Assembly: GCA_963830065.1 (NCBI GenBank)
Contig: CAWHLA010000002.1
Coordinates: 1 to 64,000 of the forward strand
Reading direction: 5' to 3'
DNA from: JACCZR01 sp963830065
GTDB lineage: Bacteria; Actinomycetota; Thermoleophilia; Solirubrobacterales; Thermoleophilaceae
Length of the DNA stretch: 64,000 nucleotides
In this document: positions 33,245 through 41,994 of the stretch, one piece after another
How the letters are laid out: every line of letters begins with the position of its first letter
Numbering within the stretch: position 1 is the first letter of the stretch
Translations under genes and position numbers: made by a program
The notes under the pieces: generated by a model
Told to the model about the DNA's origin: nothing
What the model saw: the letters and a program-made list of their open reading frames with translations, nothing else
Databases searched by the model: none

Positions 33245-34858
33245 GTGGCCTTACGAGGGGTCCGGCGCCCGGCCCAGAAACTCGATCTCGTGGGCCAGGA
33301 CAACAAGAAGCTCGTTCTCGCGGCAATGGTCTTCGCCGTCGCAATGCTGTTCATCGACCAGACGATCGTCGCGCTGGCGATTCCGGAGCTCCAGCGCGAC
33401 GTCGGGCTCTCCTCGACGGGCGCGCAGTGGATCATCAACGGCTACCTGGTAGCGCTCTCGGCGCTGTTCGCGCTCGGCGGGAAGGTCGCCGACGTGATGG
33501 GCCGCCAGCGCGTCCTGATCGTGAGCGTGGCGGTCTTCGCCACGGCATCGACCCTCTGCGGGCTCACGCCGACGGGCGACATCGGGGAGGCGTGGATGAT
33601 CTTCTTCCGCGTCATCCAGGGCGGGAGCGCGGCGTTCGTGTTCCCCGCTGCGCTGGCGATCGTCGTGGCCGTCTACCCGCTGCGCGAGCGCGGGCGAGCG
33701 CTGGCGATCTTCTTCTCGGTCTCGGGCGGGCTCACCGCGGTCGGCCCGCTGCTCGGCGGCGTCCTGACCGAGTGGACTTGGCGCTCGATCTTCTGGATCA
33801 ACATCCCCGTTGCGATCATCGCCATCCTGCTCACGCTGCGGGCCAAGCCGGGGGAGGAGCGGCACCCTGCGCCGATCGACGCGCGTGGCGCGGTGCTGGT
33901 CTCGGCAGGCATGGCCCTCTCCGTGGTCGGGCTGCAGCAGGCGAGCGCTTGGGGCTGGGACAGCCCCGCCACCTGGGGCTGTCTCGTCGCCGGCTTGGCG
34001 CTGCTGGCCGTGTTCGTGCGCACCGAGCTGCGAACCGAGCAGCCGCTCGTGCCCCTGCGCCTGTTCGCCGACCGTGGCTTCCGGATCGACAACGCGGTGC
34101 TGTTCCTGCTGTCGATCTGCTTCGTGCCGCTGTTCTTCTTCGCCAGCCTCTACGCGCAGGTCGCGCTGGGAGAGAGCGCCTCGAACGCGGGCCTCTTCCT
34201 GCTCGTGTTCTTCGGCGGGTTCAGCATCGCCGCGCAATGGGGCGGGCGCATCCTCGACGCGCGTGGCGCGCGCCCGACCGTGGTCGCGGGCTGCGCGGTG
34301 GCCGCCGTCGGCTTCTTCCTATGGGGCAACAAGCTCGACGAGCTCTCGTTCGGGTCCCAGTGGCCCTACTTGGCCATCGCCGGCGCGGGGATCGGGCTGG
34401 TGCTGGGCCCGGTGAGCACCGATGCGGTGAACCGCGCGTCGGCGGCCACCTACGGCGCGGTGACCGGCTTGACCCAGACGGTGCGCAACTTCGGGGGCAG
34501 CCTCGGCCTCGCGGTGCTGGGCTCGCTGCTGATCACGCAGACCGTCACGCGCGTGGAGGACACGCTGGGCAAGGCCGGCGTCCCCAAGCGCGTGTCCGAC
34601 CGGATCGCCCACGAGATCTCGGGAGGCGGCGCGGGCGCGGGCGCGGGCGGCGGGGGCGGGGCGCCGGCGCCGCGCAAGCTGGTCGAGGCCGTGCAGACGG
34701 ACTTCGCCGAAGCCGTGCGAACCGTGGTGTGGGGCATGTCGGGCGCCATGGCGGTGGCCTTCGTGGTGGCGCTGATCGCCATGCCCAGCGGCCGGGCCGG
34801 CGAGCAGCCGGTGCAGGCGCCGGGCGACGAGGGCGAGCCGGAGGGCGCGCCCGCCTAG
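33245..34858 (+). CDS. DHA2-family (14-helix) MFS drug exporter
   Basis: 537 residues from GTG 33245 (GGGAGG abuts it; GTG 33290 is possible). M-L-F-I-D-Q-T-I-V-A-L-A-I-P is helix 1 with the D-x-T-I-V-x-x-A-L motif of EmrB/QacA-type antiporters. G-G-K-V-A-D-V-M-G-R-Q-R is MFS motif A, and helix 5 carries G-P-L-L-G-G-V-L. A Gly/Ala-rich loop precedes the last helix, typical for 14-TM members. Likely proton-coupled export of hydrophobic or cationic compounds. Divergent from the VOC gene. Confidence 0.9.
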   Translation: MALRGVRRPAQKLDLVGQDNKKLVLAAMVFAVAMLFIDQTIVALAIPELQRDVGLSSTGAQWIINGYLVALSALFALGGKVADVMGRQRVLIVSVAVFATASTLCGLTPTGDIGEAWMIFFRVIQGGSAAFVFPAALAIVVAVYPLRERGRALAIFFSVSGGLTAVGPLLGGVLTEWTWRSIFWINIPVAIIAILLTLRAKPGEERHPAPIDARGAVLVSAGMALSVVGLQQASAWGWDSPATWGCLVAGLALLAVFVRTELRTEQPLVPLRLFADRGFRIDNAVLFLLSICFVPLFFFASLYAQVALGESASNAGLFLLVFFGGFSIAAQWGGRILDARGARPTVVAGCAVAAVGFFLWGNKLDELSFGSQWPYLAIAGAGIGLVLGPVSTDAVNRASAATYGAVTGLTQTVRNFGGSLGLAVLGSLLITQTVTRVEDTLGKAGVPKRVSDRIAHEISGGGAGAGAGGGGGAPAPRKLVEAVQTDFAEAVRTVVWGMSGAMAVAFVVALIAMPSGRAGEQPVQAPGDEGEPEGAPA

Positions 34859-34894
34859 CGACGCCGGCTACCGACCCCGTCCGCGTCGAACGCG

Positions 34895-36034
34895 TTGCGG
34901 ACAATTTCGGCATCCTCCTTCGACATCGCCCGCGCAGTATCCCCACGGATCGTTCTCTTCGGAGCCACCGGCTACACCGGCGAGCTCGTGGCGCGCGCGC
35001 TCGTGGAGCGGGGCGCCCGTCCTTTGCTCGCGGCCCGCTCGCAGGAGCGGCTGGCGGCGCTCGCCGATGAGCTCGGTGGTCTCGAGACACAGGTCGCCGA
35101 CGTTTCGCGTCCGGAATCGGTGCGGGCTCTTGTCGAGCCCGGCGATGTCCTGCTCTCGACAGTTGGCCCGTTCGGGCGATGGGGTGGTCCGGCGGTCGAG
35201 GCTGCGATCGACGCCGGCGCCACCTACATCGACTCCACCGGAGAGCCGGCCTTCATCCGCCGCGTCTTCGAGGAGTACGGCTCGCGGGCGGTCGAGTCCG
35301 GCTGCACGCTGCTCACCGCGTTCGGGTACGACTGGGTGCCCGGGAATCTCGCCGGCGCTCTGGCGCTGCGCGATGCGGGTTCCGCGGCATCGCGCGTCGA
35401 GATCGGTTACTTCAGCAGCGGCGGTGGCACGAGCGGCGGCACCCAGGCGAGCGCGATGGGCGCGCTGCTCGAACCGTCGTTCGCCTTCCGCGACGGAAGA
35501 CTCGGCAGCGAACGCAGCGGAGCGCGCGTCGACACGTTCGAGCTCCCGGGCGGCAAACACCGCCGGGCGGTGAGCGTCGGCGGATCGGAGCACTTCACCT
35601 TGCCGCCGCTGCACCCTGAGCTGCGGGAGGTCGACGTGCTGCTCGGCATGGCGGGCGGGCACGTGCGCTACATGCCGGCCATCTCGGGCGCAATCACCGC
35701 CGTGACCAAGCTCCCCCCGGCGCGTGCCGGCATCCGCGCCCTGCTGCGGCGGCAGGTGAAGGGGTCCACCGGCGGCCCCGACACGGCGTCGCGGAAGCAG
35801 AGCAGCTCGACGGTCAAGGCCGTGGCGTCCTCCGCGGACGGCGAGGTCTTGAGCACGGTGACCGTCGAAGGAGTCAACCCGTACACCTTCACCGGCGAGA
35901 TCCTCGCCTGGGGTGCGATGACGGCGGCCGACGTCGGTGTCAGCGGCGCCGGCGCGCTGGGGCCCGTGGCCGCGTTCGGGCTGGACGAGCTCGAGCAGGG
36001 CGTTCAGGGCGCCGGCATCAGTCGGGGCAGCTGA
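34895..36034 (+). CDS. Saccharopine-dehydrogenase-like NAD(P)-binding protein (trans-acting enoyl reductase type)
   Basis: 379 residues. I-V-L-F-G-A-T-G-Y-T-G-E-L-V-A is the Rossmann dinucleotide loop near residue 20. D-V-L-L-S-T-V-G-P-F-G-R-W-G, T-Y-I-D-S-T-G-E-P-A-F and A-F-G-Y-D-W-V-P-G-N-L are the conserved blocks of the saccharopine-dehydrogenase / mycobacterial trans-acting enoyl reductase group. The start is taken at TTG 34895 since no other start lies before the glycine loop; no RBS is visible. Soluble oxidoreductase, substrate unknown, possibly lipid-related. Confidence 0.82.
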   Translation: MRTISASSFDIARAVSPRIVLFGATGYTGELVARALVERGARPLLAARSQERLAALADELGGLETQVADVSRPESVRALVEPGDVLLSTVGPFGRWGGPAVEAAIDAGATYIDSTGEPAFIRRVFEEYGSRAVESGCTLLTAFGYDWVPGNLAGALALRDAGSAASRVEIGYFSSGGGTSGGTQASAMGALLEPSFAFRDGRLGSERSGARVDTFELPGGKHRRAVSVGGSEHFTLPPLHPELREVDVLLGMAGGHVRYMPAISGAITAVTKLPPARAGIRALLRRQVKGSTGGPDTASRKQSSSTVKAVASSADGEVLSTVTVEGVNPYTFTGEILAWGAMTAADVGVSGAGALGPVAAFGLDELEQGVQGAGISRGS

Positions 36035-36044
36035 AGCCCGGCCG

Positions 36045-36812
36045 CTAGGCGCGTGCCGGCGACTCGTACTCGACCATCGCCGTGCCTACGTCCTCAAAGC
36101 CGATCCGGCGATAGAGGTCCGCACCCATTGCGGAGGCACCCAGCCACGCGGCCTGGGCTCCCAGGGCGAAGCCGGCGCGCGTCGCCGTGCGTGTGAGCGC
36201 TTCGCCCAGCCCACGTCGACGAGCGCTCTCAACGGTCGCCACGTAGAAGATGCCGCACACGCCGTGGCTTAGCAGTGTCATCGCGCATGCGACGGGTCCG
36301 TCGCCGGCGTACGCGACGTACGCCGCCAGATGCGGCGCGACGAGCACCTGGTCATGAAAGAGCAGCGGCGCGCGTTCGCGCTCACCCGGATCGTCATTGG
36401 CCTCCGCGACGACGTGGCCGTAGTCGGCGACGCCCTCCGCGTCGACGACGGGCCGTACGTCGACCCCGTCCGGAAGCGATGACTCCTCCGGTGGCGTGGC
36501 ACGCATCATCGGGAGCTCGGTCCACTCAGGGCGGTAGCCCCGGGCGGCCGCCGCATCCACGAGATCCGCCTCGTCCGGCGTACGGGCGAGAAGGATGTGC
36601 TCAGAGCCGAAGTACTCAGCTACGCGCTCGACTGCCGTCGCCGCATCGAGGTCGGCGTCGACTCGCATCGCTACGCGCAAGTACCGGCTCGGCCCGGCGA
36701 CCAACAGCAAGCCGCCCTCCTCGTACACCGCTCCGCCGGACCAGCGGATCATCTCCCGCCACAGCTCTTGCTCGTTGAGCTGCGTAGCGCGCACTCTGAG
36801 GTCACTCCCCAT
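36045..36812 (-). CDS. GNAT acetyltransferase
   Basis: 255 residues from ATG 36812. The C-terminal GNAT core shows V-A-Y-A-G-D-G-P-V-A-C-A-M-T-L (beta4), G-I-F-Y-V-A-T-V-E-S-A-R-R-R-G-L-G-E-A-L (acetyl-CoA loop R-R-x-G-x-G/A) and L-Y-R-R-I-G-F-E-D-V-G-T (C-terminal strand). The N-terminal 110 residues form a second, weaker GNAT-like half. The target is unknown. Convergent with the dehydrogenase gene, ends 11 bp apart. Confidence 0.88.
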   Translation of the reverse strand: MGSDLRVRATQLNEQELWREMIRWSGGAVYEEGGLLLVAGPSRYLRVAMRVDADLDAATAVERVAEYFGSEHILLARTPDEADLVDAAAARGYRPEWTELPMMRATPPEESSLPDGVDVRPVVDAEGVADYGHVVAEANDDPGERERAPLLFHDQVLVAPHLAAYVAYAGDGPVACAMTLLSHGVCGIFYVATVESARRRGLGEALTRTATRAGFALGAQAAWLGASAMGADLYRRIGFEDVGTAMVEYESPARA

Positions 36813-36858
36813 CGGCCGGACACCACCGTACGCCCAAACAAAGGCGGCTGAGGAGTTT

Positions 36859-36978
36859 TCAGGAGGGGAGGTGTCCTCGCCCCGGCGACAGCGGCCTGCC
36901 CACGGCCTCGCCGTAGCCAAACGCCGCGATCACCGCGAGCACCAGCGACTCGGTGGTCTTGCGTATCTCCTCGGTCAT
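36859..36978 (-). CDS. Short ORF, possible miniprotein
   Basis: 39 codons from ATG 36978 beginning MTEEIRKTTESLVLAVIAAF, a clean amphipathic or membrane-peripheral helix followed by G-Y-G-E-A-V-G-R-P-L-S-P-G. GGCGGA lies just upstream. The codon quality is better than in neighbouring frames. It lies between the GNAT gene and the glutamate dehydrogenase leader. Confidence 0.35.
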   Translation of the reverse strand: MTEEIRKTTESLVLAVIAAFGYGEAVGRPLSPGRGHLPS

Positions 36979-37093
36979 TCCGCCGGCCACGGTAGGCCGC
37001 GCTCATGAAGCGTTTCTCAAACCTCTCGCCACCTTATGATCCCGCAATGGCTGAGGCTCACACGCGCCCCGGCGCGCGACGACTGAGCCGCGA

Positions 37094-38332
37094 GTGACGT
37101 CTCTCGAGTCCACCAACCAGTACATCCGGGAGGCGTCCCGGATCATGGAGCTGGGCTCACGGGTCGAGCGGCTGCTCCTGTCGGTTGAGGCCGAGCACAC
37201 CGTGACGCTTCCGATCGAGCTCGACAACGGCGAGCTCGGGGTGTTCAGCGGCTACCGGATGCAGCACAACTCCGCTCGCGGCCCCATGAAGGGCGGCCTG
37301 CGCTTCCACCCCAGCGTCGACGCCGAGGAGGCGCAGTCGCTCGCCTCCCTGATGACCTGGAAGACCGCGCTGGTGAACATCCCGTTCGGGGGTGCGAAGG
37401 GCGGTATCTGCTGCGACCCCGCGACGATGTCGCAGGGAGAGCTGGAGCGGCTGACCCGCAAGCTCGTCCAGCGGATCGCGCCCGAGATCGGGCCCCAGCG
37501 CGACATCCCGGCACCCGACGTGAACACCAACGCCCAGGTGATGTCGTGGATCATGGACGAGTACTCGCGCGTGGAGGACTACAACCCGGCGGCGGTGACC
37601 GGCAAGCCTCCGGAGCTGCAGGGCAGCGAGGGCCGCGAGGCGGCCACCGGGCGGGGCGTGATCAACGTCCTGGAGGCCTACCTCCAAGACCTCGGCCGGT
37701 CGTTCGACGGGGCTACGGTGTCCATCCAGGGCTTCGGCAACGTCGGCTCCTACGCGGCGCTGCTCGCGCACGAGCTCGGCGCGAAGGTGGTGGCCGTGAG
37801 CGACGTCACGGCGGCCATATCGTGCCCGGACGGCCTCGACGTCGCCACCCTGTTCGAGGACTACGCCCGCCCGCGGCGTCCGCTGGCGGAGTACGAGGCG
37901 GAGGGGGTGTCGTTCGTGGAGCCCGAGGAGGTGCTGACCGCGGAGGTCGACGTGCTGATCCCCGCCGCCCTGGGCGGCGCGATCACCGCGGAGGTCGCGC
38001 GGGAGCTGCGCGCCGGGGTGATCGCAGAGGCGGCCAACGCGCCGACCCTGCCCGACGCCGACGAGATCCTCGCCGAGCGGGAGATACCCGTGCTGCCCGA
38101 CATCCTGGCCAACGCCGGCGGGGTCACCGTCAGCTACTTCGAGTGGGCGCAGAACATCCAGTGCTTTCGGTGGAGCGAGGAGGAGGTCAACCGGCGCCTG
38201 CGGGAGGTCATGACCGGCACCTACCGAACGGTGGCCGACCTGGTCGCCAACCGGGGCCTGACCTGGCGCACCGCGGCGTTCATCGTGGCGCTGGGCCGGG
38301 TGGCCAAGGCGACCGTGCTGCGCGGGGTCTGA
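37094..38332 (+). CDS. gdhA: Glutamate/leucine dehydrogenase
   Basis: 412 residues. G-P-M-K-G-G-L-R-F-H (63-72, substrate-binding Lys), N-I-P-F-G-G-A-K-G-G (95-104, catalytic Lys), P-A-P-D-V-N-T and a Rossmann G-F-G-N-V-G-S-Y loop near 215 give the complete Glu/Leu/Phe/Val dehydrogenase layout. Length and N-P-F-G-G form favour a glutamate dehydrogenase of the roughly 410-residue hexameric type: 2-oxoglutarate + NH3 + NAD(P)H to glutamate. Start GTG 37094. The next gene begins 4 nt after the stop. Confidence 0.92.
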   Translation: MTSLESTNQYIREASRIMELGSRVERLLLSVEAEHTVTLPIELDNGELGVFSGYRMQHNSARGPMKGGLRFHPSVDAEEAQSLASLMTWKTALVNIPFGGAKGGICCDPATMSQGELERLTRKLVQRIAPEIGPQRDIPAPDVNTNAQVMSWIMDEYSRVEDYNPAAVTGKPPELQGSEGREAATGRGVINVLEAYLQDLGRSFDGATVSIQGFGNVGSYAALLAHELGAKVVAVSDVTAAISCPDGLDVATLFEDYARPRRPLAEYEAEGVSFVEPEEVLTAEVDVLIPAALGGAITAEVARELRAGVIAEAANAPTLPDADEILAEREIPVLPDILANAGGVTVSYFEWAQNIQCFRWSEEEVNRRLREVMTGTYRTVADLVANRGLTWRTAAFIVALGRVAKATVLRGV

Positions 38333-38336
38333 CCGG

Positions 38337-38867
38337 GTGGTCGAAGCGGCTGCCCTGCGCCGTTTCCCGCCCTTCGGGGAGTTGGGCGACGACGACCTCG
38401 CCGTGGCCGCCGAGGCGCTCGACGGGGTCACGCTCGCGGCGGGCGAGACCCTGTTCAGCGAAGGCGACGCGGGCAGCTCGGCCTACCTGGTGGTCACCGG
38501 CGAGGTCGACATCCGGGGCGCCGGCGACGACGGCGACCACGAGCTGGTCACCCTGGGGGCCGGTGCGACGTTGGGCCAGCTCGGCCTGCTCCTCGACCAG
38601 CCCCGGTCGACGAGCGTGGTGGCACGTAGTGACGCCGCGCTGTGGGAGATAACCCAGGCGGCCCTGTGGGCCGGGCTGGACGACGGCGACGCGTGGGCGT
38701 CCCGGTTCCTGTTCGCCGCGGCGAAGGCACTTGCCGAGCGCCTCGGAGCGGTGAGCGAGCAGCTGGTGGCCTTTCTCGACGCCGGCTCGCATCAGGAGGC
38801 GCCGCCGGCCCGCGTCGCCGAGCTGGAGCAGCTGCGCGAGCGGCTGTTCAGCGAGTGGTCGTTCTGA
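38337..38867 (+). CDS. Cyclic-nucleotide-binding-domain protein
   Basis: 176 residues from GTG 38337. F-P-P-F-G-E-L-G-D-D-D-L opens the cNMP fold. G-E-T-L-F-S-E-G-D-A-G-S-S-A-Y-L-V-V-T-G-E-V-D-I is the strand-turn core, and G-Q-L-G-L-L-L-D-Q-P-R-S-T-S-V-V-A-R stands where the phosphate-binding cassette (G-E-x-x-L/x-R-x-A/S) belongs; the usual Glu is Gln here. There is no DNA-binding domain. Four bases behind gdhA, so it may sense a nucleotide to tune the dehydrogenase. The 3' end overlaps the convergent DUF2867 gene by 20 bp. Confidence 0.82.
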   Translation: MVEAAALRRFPPFGELGDDDLAVAAEALDGVTLAAGETLFSEGDAGSSAYLVVTGEVDIRGAGDDGDHELVTLGAGATLGQLGLLLDQPRSTSVVARSDAALWEITQAALWAGLDDGDAWASRFLFAAAKALAERLGAVSEQLVAFLDAGSHQEAPPARVAELEQLRERLFSEWSF

Positions 38868-39444
38868 GCTCGCGCGCCCGCCACTGACGGCCGATCTCGG
38901 CGATCACCTGCGGGTACACGAGCAGGTGCCGGAACGGCGTGATCGCGACCATGTAGGCGTCCCCGAGCACACCGTTCGGCTTCACGTACACGGCCATCTG
39001 GCCCCGGTAGCCGCCCGATTCGTCCGGCACCCAGCCGAGGTGGAGGATGCCGTGCACGGTCTGATTGGCGATCTCGGCCGCCCACTCGTCTTCCGTCAGG
39101 TACAGCGGGCTGAACGGGAGGTCGCTGAAGTCCGGCCCGGAAGGGCCGTCGCGCAGGTCGGCGGGCAGCCGGTCGCGCAGGGTGGGCACCCTGGAGCCGA
39201 GGCCGGTGTCCGGCTCGTCCCAGCCGAGCAGCTCGCCGGCCTTCCACCGGATGGCGAAGAGCGCGCGGACGACCGCGGGGGATCCCTGCGACGGGTCGGA
39301 CGAGGCGATCAGCTCCACCAGCCGCGGGAAGTCGTCGGCTCCGCCCGGCGTCGGCAGCGCCCAGACGTCCTCGAGCCGGAAGTCGGGCGCGAGCTCGTGG
39401 ATTCGCCACGGCCGCGAGGTCTGAGCGGTCTTCGGAAGCTTCAC
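38848..39444 (-). CDS. DUF2867-type protein
   Basis: 198 residues from GTG 39444, which overlaps the stop of the molybdopterin enzyme gene (GTGA). A-P-D-F-R-L-E-D-V-W-A-L-P-T near the N-terminus, W-A-A-E-I-A-N-Q-T-V-H-G-I-L-H-L-G-W and V-K-P-N-G-V-L-G-D-A-Y-M are the conserved blocks of DUF2867 (SRPBCC-like fold, often fused to or near NAD-epimerases). No transmembrane helix. Coupling to the Mo enzyme suggests a linked function. Confidence 0.75.
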   Translation of the reverse strand: MKLPKTAQTSRPWRIHELAPDFRLEDVWALPTPGGADDFPRLVELIASSDPSQGSPAVVRALFAIRWKAGELLGWDEPDTGLGSRVPTLRDRLPADLRDGPSGPDFSDLPFSPLYLTEDEWAAEIANQTVHGILHLGWVPDESGGYRGQMAVYVKPNGVLGDAYMVAITPFRHLLVYPQVIAEIGRQWRARELRTTTR

Positions 39445-40163
39445 CGCTCGCCCTCCTCGTCCTTGCGGCTTCCCCGAGCGCTGAGGAACCTGAAGGGCGG
39501 GATCAGCAGCCGGTAGACGGGTCGCAGGAACCAGGCCGGCAGGGCGGGATTGCGCTCCTCCTCCCATACCCGCGCGCGCGGGTGGCGCCTGATGAGCGGC
39601 GAACGCAGCGAGACGCGGGCGAGCGAGGAGACCGCGCCGAGCTTGTCGGGGTCCGGCTGGGCGGTGCGGGGCTCGATGCGGCACAGGTGCTTGGTGCTGA
39701 CGTATCCGTACTGGCTGGGGCTGACCAGCCGGACCGGCGCGCCGTGGTCGCTGTCGAGTGGGCGGCCGTCGAGCCGGTCGGCGATGAGCACGCCGTCCGC
39801 CAGGGCGTCCTCGATCAGCACGGCCGACTCGAATCCGTCGAGACCGCCGAAGACGAGGTGGGTGATCGCCGTGTCCGCGTCCACCGCCGGCTGGATTACC
39901 TCCCGGTAGAAGGTCTCGACCGCGACGCCCTCCCAGCGCAGGCCGGTCGCCGTCCAGCCGGCCACGCAGTGGAAGTCCGCGGTGAGCTCACGACGGGGAA
40001 GCGTCGCCAGCTCGGTGAGCGGCAAAGTGAAGGGCTCGGTCACCGCGCCGCCGATCTCTATCGCGGGCTCACTGGGGACGGCCGGAGGGGGCCGGTGGAG
40101 GTGAGTGCCGAAGCGGGGGAACCCCTTGACTCGGTGCTGGCCCGGAGGCAGCGTCATATCCAT
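39441..40163 (-). CDS. Molybdopterin-dependent oxidoreductase (sulfite-oxidase fold)
   Basis: 240 residues. F-H-C-V-A-G-W-T-A-T-G-L-R-W-E-G-V holds the Cys that ligates molybdenum in the SUOX fold. D-S-D-H-G-A-P-V-R-L-V-S-P-S-Q-Y-G-Y and T-K-H-L-C-R-I-E are further cofactor-binding blocks. No Tat signal or heme domain, so cytosolic and shorter than sulfite oxidase. The start is at 40163 or, more likely, ATG 40157, because a palindrome overlaps the first. Divergent from the TetR gene. Confidence 0.85.
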   Translation of the reverse strand: MDMTLPPGQHRVKGFPRFGTHLHRPPPAVPSEPAIEIGGAVTEPFTLPLTELATLPRRELTADFHCVAGWTATGLRWEGVAVETFYREVIQPAVDADTAITHLVFGGLDGFESAVLIEDALADGVLIADRLDGRPLDSDHGAPVRLVSPSQYGYVSTKHLCRIEPRTAQPDPDKLGAVSSLARVSLRSPLIRRHPRARVWEEERNPALPAWFLRPVYRLLIPPFRFLSARGSRKDEEGER

Positions 40164-40178
40164 ACGGTAGCGTATGGA
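40159..40178. promoter_or_regulatory. Putative TetR operator
   Basis: TCCATACGGTAGCGTATGGA: 8-bp inverted arms around GTAG, lying in the 20-bp gap between the divergent molybdopterin-enzyme and TetR start codons and overlapping the former. Position and symmetry fit auto-regulation and control of the divergent gene. Confidence 0.7.
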
Positions 40179-40183
40179 CCTGT

Positions 40184-40738
40184 ATGGCGCTCACTCGCAC
40201 GCCTCGCAGTACCTGGATCGACGAGGGCCTGCGGGCCCTGGCCGCCGGCGGCCCGGATGCCGTGCGGATCGAGCCCCTGGCCAAGGCGCTCGGGGTCACC
40301 AAGGGCGGCTTCTACTGGCACTTCGAGGGACGGCGGGCGCTGCTGGAGGAGATGCTCGACGCTTGGGAGCGGACGAGCGTCGACGAGGTGATCGAGCGCG
40401 TCGAGGGCGAGGGTGGCGACGCCCGCGCGCGGCTGCACCGGTTGTTCGCGATCGCCTCGTCCGGCGATGCGCGGCTGATCCTGCGGACCGACCTCGCGGT
40501 CCGCGACTGGGCCCGGCGCGACCGGGCGGTCGAGGCGCGCCTGCGACGAGTGGACAACCGCCGGATGGACTACATGCGCTCCCTGTTCGGCGCCTTCTGC
40601 GCCGACGAGGACGAGGTCGAGGCGCGCTGCATGATCGCGATGTCGCTGTTCATCGGCAGCCACTTCGTGGCCGGCGACCACGGGGAGCGCAGCCGCGCGG
40701 AGGTGCTCGACCTCGCCCTGAGGCGACTGGAGGCCTAG
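40184..40738 (+). CDS. TetR/AcrR-family regulator
   Basis: 184 residues. The N-terminal helix-turn-helix is I-E-P-L-A-K-A-L-G-V-T-K-G-G-F-Y-W-H-F-E-G-R, the standard TetR recognition helix (G-V-x-x-G-x-F/L-Y-x-H-F). The C-terminal ligand domain is unassigned. Divergent from the Mo enzyme across a 20-bp palindrome. AraC and VOC genes follow on the same strand (32-bp gap). Confidence 0.9.
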   Translation: MALTRTPRSTWIDEGLRALAAGGPDAVRIEPLAKALGVTKGGFYWHFEGRRALLEEMLDAWERTSVDEVIERVEGEGGDARARLHRLFAIASSGDARLILRTDLAVRDWARRDRAVEARLRRVDNRRMDYMRSLFGAFCADEDEVEARCMIAMSLFIGSHFVAGDHGERSRAEVLDLALRRLEA

Positions 40739-40770
40739 CCGAGCCCGCGGCGGTGGCGGATACTGCGGCC

Positions 40771-41547
40771 ATGTACCTCGCGCGTGGTCGGCCCCATCCG
40801 CGCCTGGCCGGGATCGTGAGCGAGTATGCGGACTTCGCCGACCGCACGGGGGCTCCGACCGAGACGGGCGAGATGCCCGGTCGCACGGTGGTCGTCATCG
40901 TCGACCTCGATTCGGGGTGGACCGTCGAGGGGGAGCGGTTCGGCTCGTTCGCCGGGGGCGTGTACGCCCGTCCGGTCCGCGTCCGGCACGAAGGGTCGAT
41001 GCGCGGGGTGCAGTTCGGCTTGGAGCCGCCGGCGGTTCGTGCCCTGCTGGGCGTGCCGGGGGGCGAGCTCGGACACCGCACGGTCGGCCTCGAGGACCTG
41101 CTGGGTGCCGAGGCCGGCCATCTGGCCGAGCGGCTCCATGACGCCCCCAGCGCCGCGGCGCGGTTCCGGGCCATCGACGAGGCGCTGATGCGCCGGCTCG
41201 ACCGGGTGGAGACGCGGCCGCGACCGGACGTCGCGCGCGCGTGGAGACTGCTGCGCGAGAGCGGCGGCCGGCTGCGGGTCGATGGGCTGGCGGATGCCCT
41301 GGGCTGCTCGCGCCGCCACCTGGCCGACCGCTTCGCCGAAGAGGTGGGCGTTCCGCCGAAAGTCGCCGCGAGGCTGATCCGGTTCGAGGCCGCCAGGGCC
41401 CGCCTGGGCGAGGTCCCCCTGGCCCGGCTGGCGGCGGAGTGCGGCTTCTCGGACCAGGCGCACCTGGCGCGTGAGTTCCGGGCCCTGGGCGGCGCGCCGC
41501 CGACGCAGTTCCCATTCGTTCAAGAGAACGGTGCCGCCGCGGCGTAG
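40771..41547 (+). CDS. AraC-family transcriptional regulator
   Basis: 258 residues from ATG 40771. The N-terminal sensing domain (about 1-150) precedes two C-terminal HTH motifs: V-D-G-L-A-D-A-L-G-C-S-R-R-H-L-A-D-R-F and L-A-R-L-A-A-E-C-G-F-S-D-Q-A-H-L-A-R-E-F, the latter the canonical second AraC helix with G-F-x-D-Q-x-H. G-A-P-P-T-Q-F follows. Ten bases upstream of the VOC gene; may activate it. Confidence 0.9.
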   Translation: MYLARGRPHPRLAGIVSEYADFADRTGAPTETGEMPGRTVVVIVDLDSGWTVEGERFGSFAGGVYARPVRVRHEGSMRGVQFGLEPPAVRALLGVPGGELGHRTVGLEDLLGAEAGHLAERLHDAPSAAARFRAIDEALMRRLDRVETRPRPDVARAWRLLRESGGRLRVDGLADALGCSRRHLADRFAEEVGVPPKVAARLIRFEAARARLGEVPLARLAAECGFSDQAHLAREFRALGGAPPTQFPFVQENGAAAA

Positions 41548-41557
41548 CGTCGCGGTC

Positions 41558-41932
41558 ATGTCACAGACGATCTTTCCCTGCATCACCTTCCGGGACGCCA
41601 AGGCGTCATTCGACTGGCTCGAACGCGCCCTCGGCGCCGAACCGGTCGTCGTATACGAGGACGACGAGGGCCGCGTGGCTCACGCCGAGATCCGAATCGG
41701 CGAGAGCACGATCATGGCCGGTGACGAGCGCGCGGGCTCGAAGGCCACCCCGGCCGGCGTGAGCGTCGTCTACGTGGTGGTCGAAGACGCCGACGCTGCG
41801 TACGAGCGCGCCCGCGCCGCCGGAGCGGAGGTCACCGAGCCCGTCGACCAGGACTACGGCTCGCGCGACATCACCGTGACCGACCCTGACGGGAACCGCT
41901 GGTCGCTCGGCACCTACGCCGGCGAGGGCTGA
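41558..41932 (+). CDS. VOC-family protein (bleomycin-resistance-like)
   Basis: 124 residues. I-F-P-C-I-T-F-R-D-A-K-A-S-F-D-W-L-E-R-A-L-G-A (first module), V-V-Y-V-V-V-E-D-A-D-A-A-Y-E-R-A-R-A-A-G-A-E-V (second) and Y-G-S-R-D-I-T-V-T-D-P-D-G-N-R-W-S-L (final strand with D-P-D-G-N) match the PhnB/bleomycin-resistance style of VOC proteins. Probably cotranscribed with the AraC gene 10 bp upstream. Confidence 0.88.
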   Translation: MSQTIFPCITFRDAKASFDWLERALGAEPVVVYEDDEGRVAHAEIRIGESTIMAGDERAGSKATPAGVSVVYVVVEDADAAYERARAAGAEVTEPVDQDYGSRDITVTDPDGNRWSLGTYAGEG

Positions 41933-41994
41933 AGCTCAGCGGCGGCGGTCTGATCCGCGGCCGCACGGCCTCACCGCACGCAGGAGCCGTTCCG

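Noticed and set aside
32947..35070. 707-codon plus-strand frame
   Set aside because: Runs in a second frame of the DHA2 exporter and through its neighbours; Arg/Gly-rich and without helices.
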